This document shows positions 23,236-31,734 of a stretch of DNA of 64,000 nucleotides, piece after piece; the first letter of the stretch is position 1; the number at the start of each line of letters is the position of its first letter. The notes under the pieces are model-generated. The model saw nothing but the letters and a program-made list of their open reading frames with translations, was not told the origin of the DNA and made no database searches. The DNA is from an uncultured Collinsella sp. (lineage in GTDB: Bacteria > Actinomycetota > Coriobacteriia > Coriobacteriales > Coriobacteriaceae). A program made the translations under genes and the position numbers. The stretch is from NCBI GenBank assembly GCA_900544135.1, contig UQTU01000006.1, positions 1-64,000 of the forward strand, in the 5' to 3' direction.

Positions 23236-23566
23236 CGAGTGGGCGAAAGCGCGATCGGCACCAATAATGGGACCGTCGCCGGTGGAGTAGCAGCCCGGCG
23301 CATGGCGGACCGCACTCCGAGAGCGAAAAGCGGCGGACGGCGGAACTCGAGATGTCCCCGGGGGGGCGCTGGAAAGGAGGGCGGCGCTGCCGCCGCTCTC
23401 CCGCGGGGCGCGCCCCGCGGGCTCAGCCGGGCATCGAGGGGCCCCGACGCCCTGGGCGCGCGTCCGCACCGGCCCCGCGGGCTTAGTCGGGCATCGCGGG
23501 CCCATCGCTCTCGAGTCCGTCCCGCATCCGCGCCGCCGCCCCAGGAAAGTTTTTCCAAAATTGTCC
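23236..23566. other. GC-rich gene-free stretch with short direct repeats
   Basis: This 330-base stretch is very GC-rich. It includes the palindrome CCCGCGGGGCGCGCCCCGCGGG near 23400 (22 bases in two 11-base halves) and two related segments, CCCCGCGGGCTCAGCCGGGC and CCCCGCGGGCTTAGTCGGGC, about 60 bases apart. No convincing coding frame is seen. It separates the island from the core genes. Confidence 0.5.
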
Positions 23567-23595
23567 TTGCATCGGCGGGGGAGTTCCCGTATAGT
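23567..23595 (+). promoter_or_regulatory. Promoter of tRNA-Ala
   Basis: TTGCAT (23567-23572) and TATAGT (23590-23595) are separated by 17 bases and lie 12 bases before the tRNA. Confidence 0.8.
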
Positions 23596-23607
23596 ACTTT
23601 TTCGCAC

Positions 23608-23680
23608 GGGGGCGTAGCTCAGCTGGGAGAGCGCTTGACTGGCAGTCAAGAGGTCAGGGGTTCGATCCCCCTCGTCTCCA
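23608..23680 (+). tRNA. tRNA-Ala (anticodon GGC)
   Basis: A 73-nt cloverleaf without encoded CCA. The anticodon loop is CTGGCAG, and a G3·U70 pair, the identity mark of tRNA-Ala, is present in the acceptor stem. The D arm is GCTCAGCTGGGAGAGC and the T loop TTCGATC. It marks the left edge of the core region. Confidence 0.93.
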
Positions 23681-23755
23681 CCCGAGCAATGAATGAGGCT
23701 CCAACGCAAGTTGGGGCCTTTTTTCATATAGGCACACAAGGTCAAAGGCGGCACC

Positions 23756-25786
23756 ATGATCCTCCTGGTCGACAAGATCGAAAAAAGCTTCGGCGCACGC
23801 GTCCTCTTTAGCGGCGCGTCCTTCCAGATCAACCCCGGCGAGCGCTTCGCGCTCGTGGGACCCAACGGCGCCGGCAAAACCACCATGCTCAAAATCATCA
23901 TGGGCATCGACAGCCCAGACGCCGGCCAGGTCCAGTACGCCAAGGACTGCCAGGTAGGCTACCTGGAGCAGGAAACCAACCTGGAGCACAAGGACACCAC
24001 CATCCTTGCCGAGGTCATGGCCGCCGCTAAGGAAATCCGCCGCATGGGCGAGCGCGCCAACGAGCTGCAGGCCCAAATCACCGAGCTCTCAGAACAGGGC
24101 AAGGACGTCGACGCACTCCTCAACGAGTACGGACAGGTCCAGGACCGCTTTGAGCACCTGGGCGGCTACGAGCTCGAAAGCAACGCGCGCAAAATCCTGT
24201 CCGGTCTGGGCTTTAAGGTCACCGACTTTGAGCGCCCGTGCTCCGAGTTCTCGGGCGGCTGGCAGATGCGCATCGCGCTGGCCAAGCTCTTCCTGCGCCA
24301 CCCCGACCTGCTGCTTCTAGACGAGCCCACCAACCACCTGGACCTCGAAAGCGTCCAATGGCTGCGCGGCTTTATCGCTAACTACGACGGCGCCGTCCTC
24401 ATCGTCAGCCACGACCGAGCCTTTATGGACGCCTGCGTCGACCACGTCGCCGCTCTCGAGAACCGCCGCGTGACCACCTACACCGGCAACTACAGCAGCT
24501 ACCTCAAGCAGCGCGAGGACAACCTGGAGCAGATGCGCGCCAAGCGCGCCGCCCAGGAGCGCGACATCGCCCACATGCAGGTCTTCGTCGATAAGTTCCG
24601 CTACAAGCCCACCAAGGCAGCCCAGGCCCAGGAGCGCATCCGCAAGATCGAGCAGATCAAAAAGGAGCTTGTCATCCTGCCCGAGGGTCACAAGCACATC
24701 GACTTTAAGTTCCCCGATCCGCCGCGCTCCGGCGACATGGTCGTGGGCCTCGAAGGTGTATCCAAGTCCTACGGCAACAAGCACATTTACAGCGACATCG
24801 ACCTCAAGCTCTACCGCGGCGAGCACGTGGCGCTCGTCGGCCCCAACGGCGCCGGCAAGTCCACGCTCATGAAGATCCTCGCCGGCCTGGAGCCTCCCAC
24901 CACCGGCACCCGCGATCTGGGCACCAACGTGGGCGTGGCCTACTACGCCCAGCACGCGCTCGAGGGCATGACCGAGTCCAATACCGTACTGCAAGAAATC
25001 GACACCGTCACGCCCAAGTGGACCGAGCCGCAGCAGCGCAGCCTGCTGGGCGCCTTCCTATTTAGCGACAACGACGCAATTGAAAAGCAGGTCCGTGTCC
25101 TCTCCGGCGGCGAAAAGGCGCGTCTGGCCCTGGCAAAGATGCTCGTGGCCCCCGAGGCGCTCCTGTGCCTGGACGAGCCCACCAACCACTTGGACATCGA
25201 CTCGGTGGACATGCTCGAGAACGCCCTGCAAAACTTCCCCGGTACCATCGTGCTAATCAGCCACGACGAGCACCTGGTGCGCGCCGTGGCCAACCGCGTG
25301 ATCGACATCCGCGATGGCAAGGTCACGGTCTATGACGGCGACTACGACTATTACCTCTACAAGCGCGAGGACCTCGCGGCCCGCGCCGCCGCCGAGGCGG
25401 CAGGGGAGGACACACCGGCCACGACCAAGGCAGCCAAGCCGACCAGTTCCGCCCAGCCCAGCGTCGCCGCCCCCAAGCCTGCCGAGGGCAAAAAGACCAA
25501 GGAGCAAAAGCGCGCCGAGGCCCAGGCCCGCGCTGCGCTCAACAAAAAGCTCAAGGGCGTGCGCAACCAGCTCAAGAAGATCGAGACGGAGCTCGATAAA
25601 AAGCGCGCCCGCTATGACGAGCTTATGGAATTGATGGCAAGCGAAGAGCTTTATGCCGATCAAGATAAGTTCAATGCCGCGCTGGGGGAATATAACGGCC
25701 TTAAGCAAGAGCTTCCCAAGCTCGAGGATGAATGGCTGGAGCTTTCCACCCAGATCGAAGAGGAGACCGCGCGTGAACTCTCGTAA
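23756..25786 (+). CDS. ABC-F family ATPase
   Basis: A 676-residue protein with two tandem ABC ATPase domains on one chain and no membrane segment. Each has Walker A (GPNGAGKTT; GPNGAGKST), a signature (Phe-Ser-Gly-Gly-Trp; Leu-Ser-Gly-Gly-Glu-Lys) and Walker B followed by Asp-Glu-Pro-Thr-Asn-His-Leu-Asp. The linker between them has the helical, Arg/Lys-rich ABC-F arm. A Lys/Glu-rich coiled coil closes the protein (about 540-676). ABC-F proteins act on the ribosome as translation factors or, in some subfamilies, protect it from antibiotics. With the C-terminal coiled coil it is closest to the YdiF/Uup-like housekeeping types. Its end overlaps the next gene by 14 bases. Confidence 0.93.
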   Translation: MILLVDKIEKSFGARVLFSGASFQINPGERFALVGPNGAGKTTMLKIIMGIDSPDAGQVQYAKDCQVGYLEQETNLEHKDTTILAEVMAAAKEIRRMGERANELQAQITELSEQGKDVDALLNEYGQVQDRFEHLGGYELESNARKILSGLGFKVTDFERPCSEFSGGWQMRIALAKLFLRHPDLLLLDEPTNHLDLESVQWLRGFIANYDGAVLIVSHDRAFMDACVDHVAALENRRVTTYTGNYSSYLKQREDNLEQMRAKRAAQERDIAHMQVFVDKFRYKPTKAAQAQERIRKIEQIKKELVILPEGHKHIDFKFPDPPRSGDMVVGLEGVSKSYGNKHIYSDIDLKLYRGEHVALVGPNGAGKSTLMKILAGLEPPTTGTRDLGTNVGVAYYAQHALEGMTESNTVLQEIDTVTPKWTEPQQRSLLGAFLFSDNDAIEKQVRVLSGGEKARLALAKMLVAPEALLCLDEPTNHLDIDSVDMLENALQNFPGTIVLISHDEHLVRAVANRVIDIRDGKVTVYDGDYDYYLYKREDLAARAAAEAAGEDTPATTKAAKPTSSAQPSVAAPKPAEGKKTKEQKRAEAQARAALNKKLKGVRNQLKKIETELDKKRARYDELMELMASEELYADQDKFNAALGEYNGLKQELPKLEDEWLELSTQIEEETARELS

Positions 25787-26069
25787 AGCCACCGCCGTGG
25801 CGATGAGCATCATCGCCATCGCGTGCCGCATCTGCGGCATCTTTATGAGCGCGATGACCGTGCTGCTGTGCTTTAGCGGCCTCACCGCCAAGCTGCAGAT
25901 CGTGGGCTTTGTCGTTGAGCTTTCGCGCGCCCTGCCGAGCGCCATCGCCGGCTACGGCGTTATCACCTCGCCCTTTGGCGGTGTCTTCCGCTTGGATTAC
26001 GCCATCGTGGCCGTCATCCTGTTTGTGGCCGACTACCTGCTTACGCGCGCCTCGCGCCGCGTCCGCTAG
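25773..26069 (+). CDS. Small membrane protein between ABC-F and M50 peptidase genes
   Basis: A 98-residue protein with two hydrophobic helices (about 9-32 and 65-84) and a basic tail (Thr-Arg-Ala-Ser-Arg-Arg-Val-Arg). GTG 25773 is preceded by AGGAGACC and overlaps the ABC-F stop, so translation is coupled. The function is unknown; I infer a conserved Coriobacterial companion of this operon. Confidence 0.7.
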   Translation: MNSRKATAVAMSIIAIACRICGIFMSAMTVLLCFSGLTAKLQIVGFVVELSRALPSAIAGYGVITSPFGGVFRLDYAIVAVILFVADYLLTRASRRVR

Positions 26070-26078
26070 GGGAGTGAC

Positions 26079-26762
26079 ATGTCCAGCAGCTACCTCATGA
26101 ACCTGCTCGCCAGCGCCGCCGCCGTCATCGTGGGCATCGTGATCCACGAGAGCGCGCACGCCGCCGCGGCCTGGGCACTCGGCGATAAGACGGCCCGTTC
26201 GCGCGGCCGCGTCTCGCTCAACCCGCTCAACCACATCGACCCGTTTGGCACCATTCTCTTGCCGCTGCTGATGCTCGCCGCCGGCGGCCCGGTGTTCGCC
26301 TTCGCCAAGCCCGTGCCCGTCTATCTCAACAACCTCAAGCACCCCAAGCGCGACGAGGTCCTGGTGAGCGTGGCCGGCCCCGCATCGAACATTGCGCTGG
26401 CATGCCTTGCGGCCGCTCTCATGCACGCGACATACGGCAACCTCTACACCAGCATGTCCTTTGCTGTGGCTTCCCAAATCATGAACTTCGGTGCCACCTT
26501 TATTGTGGTCAACCTGTCGCTCGCGTTCTTTAACCTCATTCCGATTCCGCCACTCGACGGCTCGTCGATCATCGTGCCGTTCCTCAAAGGCAAAGCGCTC
26601 TCTAACTACTACCGCCTGCAGCAATACGCCATGCCCATCCTCATCCTGGTGCTGTACCTGTTGCCTATGTGGACCGGCATCGACGTGATTGGACGGTATT
26701 TCGACGTTACCGTGTATCCGCTGGCCGAGTGGCTGCTCAACTTCGCAATCGCCGGCATCTAA
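26079..26762 (+). CDS. Site-2-type (M50) membrane metalloprotease
   Basis: A 227-residue integral membrane protein. The zinc motif His-Glu-Ser-Ala-His (HExxH) is in the first helix at about 24-28, and the third ligand is in Asn-Leu-Ile-Pro-Ile-Pro-Pro-Leu-Asp-Gly near 158-167. It has 5-6 membrane segments and no PDZ domain, as in the short YwhC/Rip3-like group. Such proteases cut single-pass membrane proteins within the bilayer; the substrate is unknown. The start is ATG 26079 behind GGGGAG. It precedes scpA, an order common in Gram-positive genomes. Confidence 0.9.
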   Translation: MSSSYLMNLLASAAAVIVGIVIHESAHAAAAWALGDKTARSRGRVSLNPLNHIDPFGTILLPLLMLAAGGPVFAFAKPVPVYLNNLKHPKRDEVLVSVAGPASNIALACLAAALMHATYGNLYTSMSFAVASQIMNFGATFIVVNLSLAFFNLIPIPPLDGSSIIVPFLKGKALSNYYRLQQYAMPILILVLYLLPMWTGIDVIGRYFDVTVYPLAEWLLNFAIAGI

Positions 26763-26846
26763 GGTAAACTTACAGGTCGACCGTGCAAAACGGTCGCAAC
26801 ATGCACCCAAACCGCGCCGCGAAGGCGCCGTCAAAGGAGGTCGAAG

Positions 26847-27656
26847 ATGTCGTATCGCGTGTCGACGCAGGTCTACAGCGGACCGTTCGACCTGCTGCTG
26901 CAGCTGGTAACCCGCCAAAAAGTTGATATCGGAGCCATCTCGATCAGCGAGGTGGCCGAGCAATACCTGGCCGAGGCCGAGCGCATCGAGGCGCTGGACC
27001 TGGACGTGGCGAGCGACTTTTTGCTGGTCGCGGCAACCCTTTTGGACATCAAGGCCGCCTCGCTGGTGCCCCAGGAGGCCCCGCGCAAGACAGACGACGA
27101 TGACGAGGATGACGATGAGCTCGAGGAGCTCAGTGCGCTCGACGGCGACGCCCTGCGCGAGGTCCTGATCCAGCGTCTGATCGCCTACAAGCAGTTTAAG
27201 GGCGCGGCGGCGGCGCTTGGCGCGCGCATGCAGGCCGAGAGCCGCATGCATCCGCGCGTGGCCGGCCCCGACCCCGAGTTTCTAGGCCTTATGCCCGACT
27301 ACCTGGCCGGCATCACCCTGCGTGGCCTCGCCGTCATCTGCGCCGACCTAGACGGCAAGCGCCAGACCTTCCTGCTGGAGGCCGAGCACGTTGCACCGCA
27401 TCGCGTGCCGCTCGACCTGACGGTGGCCTCGGTCGACCGCTTTACCATGGCGCACCAAACCTGTACCTTCCGCGAGCTGCTGGACGGCGACGCCACCACC
27501 GAGCAGCTCGTCGTCACCTTCCTGGCCATGTTGGAGCTTGCCAAACGCGGCTCGCTCACGCTGAGCCAGGACGAGATCTTTGGAACCATTCAAATCAACC
27601 GCTTCGAGAGCGCCGAGGCATACGTGCCCGGCGAGGGCCCCGAGCTCACCGAATAG
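26847..27656 (+). CDS. scpA: Segregation and condensation protein A
   Basis: A 269-residue kleisin. The N-terminal Tyr-Ser-Gly-Pro-Phe-Asp-Leu-Leu-Leu-Gln-Leu is the family opening. A long acidic patch (Asp-Asp-Asp-Asp-Glu) lies near 87-95, and the C-terminal winged-helix part that binds the SMC head is present. ScpA bridges the two SMC heads and recruits ScpB in chromosome condensation. ATG 26847 is behind AGGAGGT. scpB follows after 11 bases. Confidence 0.95.
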   Translation: MSYRVSTQVYSGPFDLLLQLVTRQKVDIGAISISEVAEQYLAEAERIEALDLDVASDFLLVAATLLDIKAASLVPQEAPRKTDDDDEDDDELEELSALDGDALREVLIQRLIAYKQFKGAAAALGARMQAESRMHPRVAGPDPEFLGLMPDYLAGITLRGLAVICADLDGKRQTFLLEAEHVAPHRVPLDLTVASVDRFTMAHQTCTFRELLDGDATTEQLVVTFLAMLELAKRGSLTLSQDEIFGTIQINRFESAEAYVPGEGPELTE

Positions 27657-27667
27657 GAGCGCCAACC

Positions 27668-28387
27668 ATGTCAACCCTTTCCACGCTGGAGGCAAACAGC
27701 CTCAAAGGCGCCCTCGAGGCGCTGTTGCTGGTGTCGAGCGACCCCGTGAGCGCACCCGCGCTGGCAGGTGCGCTGGATATCGCCCCGGGCGAGTGCGCGT
27801 CGCTTTTGGCCGAGCTCAAGGTTGAGTACGAGGAAGCCAACCGCGGCTTTCAGCTGCGCGAGGTCGCCGGTGGCTGGCGCCTGTTTACACACCCCGCCTA
27901 CCACGACGTGGTCGAGGCCTATGTGCTGAGCTGGGACACGCAAAAGCTGTCGCAGGCGGCGCTCGAGACCCTGGCCGTCATCGCCTACCACCAGCCCGTC
28001 ACGCGCGAGGTGGTCAAGGGCATCCGCGGCGTCAACTCCGACGGCGTCATCGCGTCGCTCGTGGACAAGGGTCTGGTGCGCGAGCTCGGCCGTGACCCCG
28101 AGCGCGGTCAGGCCATCATCTACGGCACGACCAACGCCTTCTTGGAAAAGTTCGGCCTGCGCTCCACTCGCGACCTGCCCGATCTGGAGCAGTTTGCCCC
28201 CGACGAGCAGTCGCGCCAGTTTATCCGCGAGCGTCTGAGCGGCCGCAGCATTCAGTCCACGCTCGAGGAGCAGGCCGAAGACCTGGACGAAGAGCGCGAA
28301 CTGATCGATACCGATGTTGAGGACACCGATGGCGATGAGCTTCTGCCCACCGGTGACACCTCGGAGGATATGCATGACGAGGACTAA
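27668..28387 (+). CDS. scpB: Segregation and condensation protein B
   Basis: A 239-residue protein with two winged-helix domains. Typical blocks are Leu-Glu-Ala-Leu-Leu-Leu-Val-Ser, Gln-Leu-Arg-Glu-Val-Ala-Gly-Gly-Trp-Arg-Leu, Leu-Ala-Val-Ile-Ala-Tyr-His-Gln-Pro-Val-Thr-Arg and Gly-Arg-Gln-Pro-like Gly-Gln-Ala-Ile-Ile-Tyr-Gly-Thr-Thr. ScpB dimers bind ScpA and set its interaction with SMC. The C-terminal 50 residues are acidic and probably disordered. Its stop overlaps the rluB start by 14 bases. Confidence 0.95.
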   Translation: MSTLSTLEANSLKGALEALLLVSSDPVSAPALAGALDIAPGECASLLAELKVEYEEANRGFQLREVAGGWRLFTHPAYHDVVEAYVLSWDTQKLSQAALETLAVIAYHQPVTREVVKGIRGVNSDGVIASLVDKGLVRELGRDPERGQAIIYGTTNAFLEKFGLRSTRDLPDLEQFAPDEQSRQFIRERLSGRSIQSTLEEQAEDLDEERELIDTDVEDTDGDELLPTGDTSEDMHDED

Positions 28388-29345
28388 CGAAGCAGGGGAG
28401 GCGCGCATCGCAAGCGCCATGGACACCGCTGCGCCCACAGGCGACGACCAGCCCGTCTACCCGCACACCATGCGCCTGCAGCGCTTTTTGGCGCGCGCGG
28501 GCGTGGCGAGCCGCCGCGGCTCTGAGGACCTGATGACCGCCGGCCGCGTGACCGTCAACGGCCAGGTCGCGACCGAGCTGGGTACCAAGGTCGACGTCGA
28601 CCGCGACCATATCGAGGTCGACGGCATGCCCGTCAAGCTCAACCAGGGCGCCGTGTACCTGATGCTCTACAAGCCGTCCGGCTACCTCACCACCATGAGC
28701 GATCCGCAGGAGCGCCCCTGCGTGGCCGACCTGGTTCCCCGCGACCGTTTTCCGGGCCTGTTCCCGGTGGGCCGTTTGGACCGCGACACCACGGGCCTAT
28801 TGCTCTTTACCACCGACGGCGACCTATCGCAGGACCTGCTGCATCCCAGCAAGCACGTCTACAAGACCTACCAGGCACTCGTGGACGGCTACCTGACCGA
28901 TCGCGACTTGGAACCACTCCGCCGCGGCATCGAGCTCGACGATGGCCTGTGCCAGCCGGCGATCTGCCGCATCATCAACGCGCGCGAGGCCGAGGCCGTG
29001 GCCCCGCAGGGCATCAAGCCCGGCACCACCGCCGTGGAGGTCATCATCCGCGAGGGACGCAAGAACCAGGTCAAGCGCATGCTGAGCAAGATCCACCATC
29101 CGGTGATCCGCCTGCACCGCTGCAACTTTGCCGGCCTGGAGCTCAAAGACGTGGTCAAGGGCTCATGGCGCGAGCTCACCGACCGCGAAGTGCAGATCCT
29201 GAAGGCCGGCGGTATCCCGCCCAAGCAGGCCGGCTCCAAGCGCGGCGCCGCGCCGGCGACTAACACCGCGAGTCGCACGCGTCACCACGGCAGCCACGGC
29301 TCCGCGCCCAAGCGCAACACCTACCGCGAGCGCTACACGAGCTAG
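28374..29345 (+). CDS. rluB: Pseudouridine synthase, RluB/RsuA family
   Basis: A 323-residue protein. An S4 RNA-binding domain (Met-Arg-Leu-Gln-Arg-Phe-Leu-Ala-Arg-Ala-Gly-Val-Ala-Ser-Arg-Arg) is followed by the RsuA-type catalytic domain with Gly-Arg-Leu-Asp-Arg-Asp-Thr-Thr-Gly-Leu-Leu, whose Asp is the nucleophile, and Arg-Lys-Asn-Gln-Val-Lys-Arg-Met. It isomerises a uridine of large-subunit rRNA to pseudouridine. The C-terminal 45 residues are basic and disordered. ATG 28374 is fixed by GGAGG 6 bases upstream and overlaps scpB. This order (scpA-scpB-rluB) is widely conserved. Confidence 0.93.
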   Translation: MTRTNEAGEARIASAMDTAAPTGDDQPVYPHTMRLQRFLARAGVASRRGSEDLMTAGRVTVNGQVATELGTKVDVDRDHIEVDGMPVKLNQGAVYLMLYKPSGYLTTMSDPQERPCVADLVPRDRFPGLFPVGRLDRDTTGLLLFTTDGDLSQDLLHPSKHVYKTYQALVDGYLTDRDLEPLRRGIELDDGLCQPAICRIINAREAEAVAPQGIKPGTTAVEVIIREGRKNQVKRMLSKIHHPVIRLHRCNFAGLELKDVVKGSWRELTDREVQILKAGGIPPKQAGSKRGAAPATNTASRTRHHGSHGSAPKRNTYRERYTS

Positions 29346-29411
29346 GCAACCCGCCAAGCCCCAGCGCCCGCGTCCCATACCAGAACGTCAACCACCGAAA
29401 GGAAGCATTGC

Positions 29412-30098
29412 ATGATCGTTGCCATCGACGGCCCCGCCGGTTCCGGCAAGTCCACCATCGCCAAGGAGATCGCCCGCCAGCTGGGCTTTAACAAGCTCGA
29501 CACGGGCGCCATGTATCGCGCCGTCACCTTCGCCGCGCTCGACCGCGGCATCGACCTGGACGACGAGGCGGCCATCGAAGCCCTCGCCGAGCAGATCGAG
29601 ATTCGCTTTACCAACGGCACCGGCGAGGACACGCGCCTGACCATCGACGGTGCGGACGCCTCGGCTGCCATCCGCACCCCGCAGGTCGACGCCAACGTGT
29701 CCAAGGTCTCGGCCTACCCAGGCGTGCGCGCCGCCATGCTCATCCACCAGCGCCGCGCCGCCGAGGACCGCGACATCGTCGCCGAGGGTCGCGACATCGG
29801 CACCGTCGTGTTCCCCAACGCACAGGTCAAGGTGTTCCTGACCGCCGACCCGCGCGAGCGCGCCCGTCGTCGCGTGCTGCAGCGCCACCAAAACGACGCC
29901 CAGCCGCTCACAACCGAGCAGCTCGAGGCCGAGGTCGATGAGACCCTCAACGCCCTCAAGCAGCGCGACAAGCTCGACAGCAGCCGCGAGGTCGCGCCGC
30001 TCGTGCCCGCCGAGGACGCGGTGCACGTCGACTCCACCGCCCACACCATCGACGAGGTCGTCCGCATTATCGAGGACCTCATCAACCAAAGGAGGTAG
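29412..30098 (+). CDS. cmk: Cytidylate kinase
   Basis: A 228-residue NMP kinase that makes CDP/dCDP from CMP/dCMP and ATP. It has the P-loop Asp-Gly-Pro-Ala-Gly-Ser-Gly-Lys-Ser-Thr at 6-15, Leu-Asp-Thr-Gly-Ala-Met-Tyr-Arg-Ala for CMP binding, Glu-Gly-Arg-Asp-Ile-Gly-Thr-Val-Val-Phe, and an Arg-Glu-Arg-Ala-Arg-Arg-Arg lid. The length is normal. plsC follows after 3 bases. Confidence 0.95.
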   Translation: MIVAIDGPAGSGKSTIAKEIARQLGFNKLDTGAMYRAVTFAALDRGIDLDDEAAIEALAEQIEIRFTNGTGEDTRLTIDGADASAAIRTPQVDANVSKVSAYPGVRAAMLIHQRRAAEDRDIVAEGRDIGTVVFPNAQVKVFLTADPRERARRRVLQRHQNDAQPLTTEQLEAEVDETLNALKQRDKLDSSREVAPLVPAEDAVHVDSTAHTIDEVVRIIEDLINQRR

Positions 30099-30101
30099 CC
30101 C

Positions 30102-30830
30102 ATGCGCCTGTTTAAGCAGACGCCCGAGGATTACTACAACGCCCCCTACGACGAGTTCCCGGCGCTCATCCGCGGGACCGTCGCCGTGGTCATGGGCATC
30201 CTGTGGGTCTTCTCCAAGCTCATGTGGCGCTGGAAGGTCGAGGACAGCGACTTGCTGTTTGAGCGCCAGGAAGGCCGCGGCAGCGTGGTCATCTGCAACC
30301 ACACCTCGATGGCCGAGCTCCTGGCTGTAGAGACGGCACTGTTCTTTGGCGGCCGCCGCATTCGCCCCATCTTTAAATCCGAGTTCGCCAAGAGCAAGAT
30401 CGTGCGCTGGGCCTTTAGCCGTGTGGGCGGAATTCCCGTCGAACGTGGCACCGCCGACATGAAGTGCCTGCGTGCCGCCCAGCATGCGCTGCAGCGAGGC
30501 GAGGACGTCCTGATCTTCCCCGAGGGCACGCGCATCCGCTCGCGCGAGATCAAGCCCGAGGTCCACGGCGGCTTTGCGCTCATCGCCCAGATGGGCAAGG
30601 CGCCCGTCAACCCACTCGCCATCTGCGGCTGGTCCGATATCACGCCTGCGGGCAAAAAGCTCATGCGCCCCAAAAAGTGCTGGATCCGTGCCGGCAAGGC
30701 CATCTCGCTTTCCGATGCACCGGCCGAGCTCAAGCGTAAGGAGCGCCTGGCATGGTTTGAGTCCGAGGCCATGAATCGTGTCTACGCCATGCGCGATGAC
30801 ATGTGCGCCGAGCACCCGGGTAGGTTCTAG
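30102..30830 (+). CDS. plsC: 1-acyl-sn-glycerol-3-phosphate acyltransferase-like protein
   Basis: A 242-residue PlsC-family acyltransferase that would acylate lysophosphatidate at the membrane. It has an N-terminal hydrophobic helix (about 24-42), the block-I motif Asn-His-Thr-Ser-Met-Ala-Glu (66-72) and the substrate motif Phe-Pro-Glu-Gly-Thr-Arg. The motif is normally NHx4D; here Glu72 replaces the Asp, which is unusual and could alter catalysis. The gene lies between cmk and ispH, as in many Actinobacteria and Firmicutes. RBS AGGAGG precedes ATG 30102. Confidence 0.88.
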   Translation: MRLFKQTPEDYYNAPYDEFPALIRGTVAVVMGILWVFSKLMWRWKVEDSDLLFERQEGRGSVVICNHTSMAELLAVETALFFGGRRIRPIFKSEFAKSKIVRWAFSRVGGIPVERGTADMKCLRAAQHALQRGEDVLIFPEGTRIRSREIKPEVHGGFALIAQMGKAPVNPLAICGWSDITPAGKKLMRPKKCWIRAGKAISLSDAPAELKRKERLAWFESEAMNRVYAMRDDMCAEHPGRF

Positions 30831-30832
30831 CT

Positions 30833-31732
30833 ATGGGCGAGGAAGTCATGAACACCGTCGAGGCTATGCCCGGCAAGGCAGACGCCCCCACCATCGAAAT
30901 CGCCGCCCACGCTGGCACCTGCTACGGCGTGCAGCGTGCGCTCGATATGGCCCTGGCGGCCGCCCCGCAGACGGGGGAGAGCACCCAGGTCCACACCCTG
31001 GGCCCGCTCATCCATAACCCCATCGTGGTGCGCGAGCTTGCCGAGGCGGGCGTCGGTCTGGCCGAGACCCTGGACGACGCCGCATCGGGCACCGTGATCA
31101 TCCGCGCCCACGGCGTGGTGCCGCAGGTCATCGATGCCGCTCGCGAGCGCGGCCTCGACGTGGTCGATGCCACCTGTCCCTACGTCAAGAAGGTCCACGT
31201 GGCCGCCGAGCGCCTGGTACGCGAGGGTTATCGCGTGCTCGTCGTGGGCGAGCCGGGCCACCCCGAGGTGGAGGGCATCCTGGGCCATGCCGGCGATGAC
31301 GCGCAGGTCGTAAGCTGCGCCGCCGATGCGGACGCGCTGCCGCTCAAGGGCAAGGTGGGCCTCGTTGTGCAGACCACCCAGACCGCACAGAACTTGGCCG
31401 AAGTCGTGGCTGCCATCACCCCGCGCGTGCAGGAGCTGCGTGTGATCAACACCATCTGCGCCGCCACGAGTGAGCGTCAACAGGCAGCAGCCGCACTTGC
31501 CAACCGCTGCGACTGCATGGTAGTCGTGGGCGGCAAGAACTCGGGCAACACCCGCCGCCTGGCGCAGATTTGCGCAGACGCCTGCGAGCGCACGTATCAC
31601 ATCGAGGAAACTTCCGAGCTCCAGGCCGCGTGGTTTACCGACGCTCACCACATCGGCATCACCGCCGGAGCCTCCACCCCGCAAGAACACATCGAACGCG
31701 CCGTCACGCGCATCAAGGAGCTTTGCCGCTAA
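30833..31732 (+). CDS. ispH: 4-hydroxy-3-methylbut-2-enyl diphosphate reductase
   Basis: A 299-residue enzyme of the last MEP-pathway step, making IPP and DMAPP with a [4Fe-4S] cluster. The cluster cysteines are in Ala-Gly-Thr-Cys30-Tyr-Gly-Val, Asp-Ala-Thr-Cys-Pro-Tyr-Val and Asn-Thr-Ile-Cys-Ala-Ala-Thr. The catalytic Glu is probably in a Thr-Ser-Glu-Arg-Gln context. ATG 30848, behind GAGGAAG, is an equally likely start; ATG 30833 lies 2 bases after the plsC stop. Confidence 0.95.
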   Translation: MGEEVMNTVEAMPGKADAPTIEIAAHAGTCYGVQRALDMALAAAPQTGESTQVHTLGPLIHNPIVVRELAEAGVGLAETLDDAASGTVIIRAHGVVPQVIDAARERGLDVVDATCPYVKKVHVAAERLVREGYRVLVVGEPGHPEVEGILGHAGDDAQVVSCAADADALPLKGKVGLVVQTTQTAQNLAEVVAAITPRVQELRVINTICAATSERQQAAAALANRCDCMVVVGGKNSGNTRRLAQICADACERTYHIEETSELQAAWFTDAHHIGITAGASTPQEHIERAVTRIKELCR

Positions 31733-31734
31733 TC

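Noticed and set aside
25701..27251. 516-codon minus-strand open frame
   Set aside because: Antisense of the M50 peptidase and scpA, with shadow-like composition.
29388..30815. 475-codon minus-strand open frame
   Set aside because: Antisense of cmk and plsC; no recognisable domain, His/Asp/Gly-rich shadow composition.
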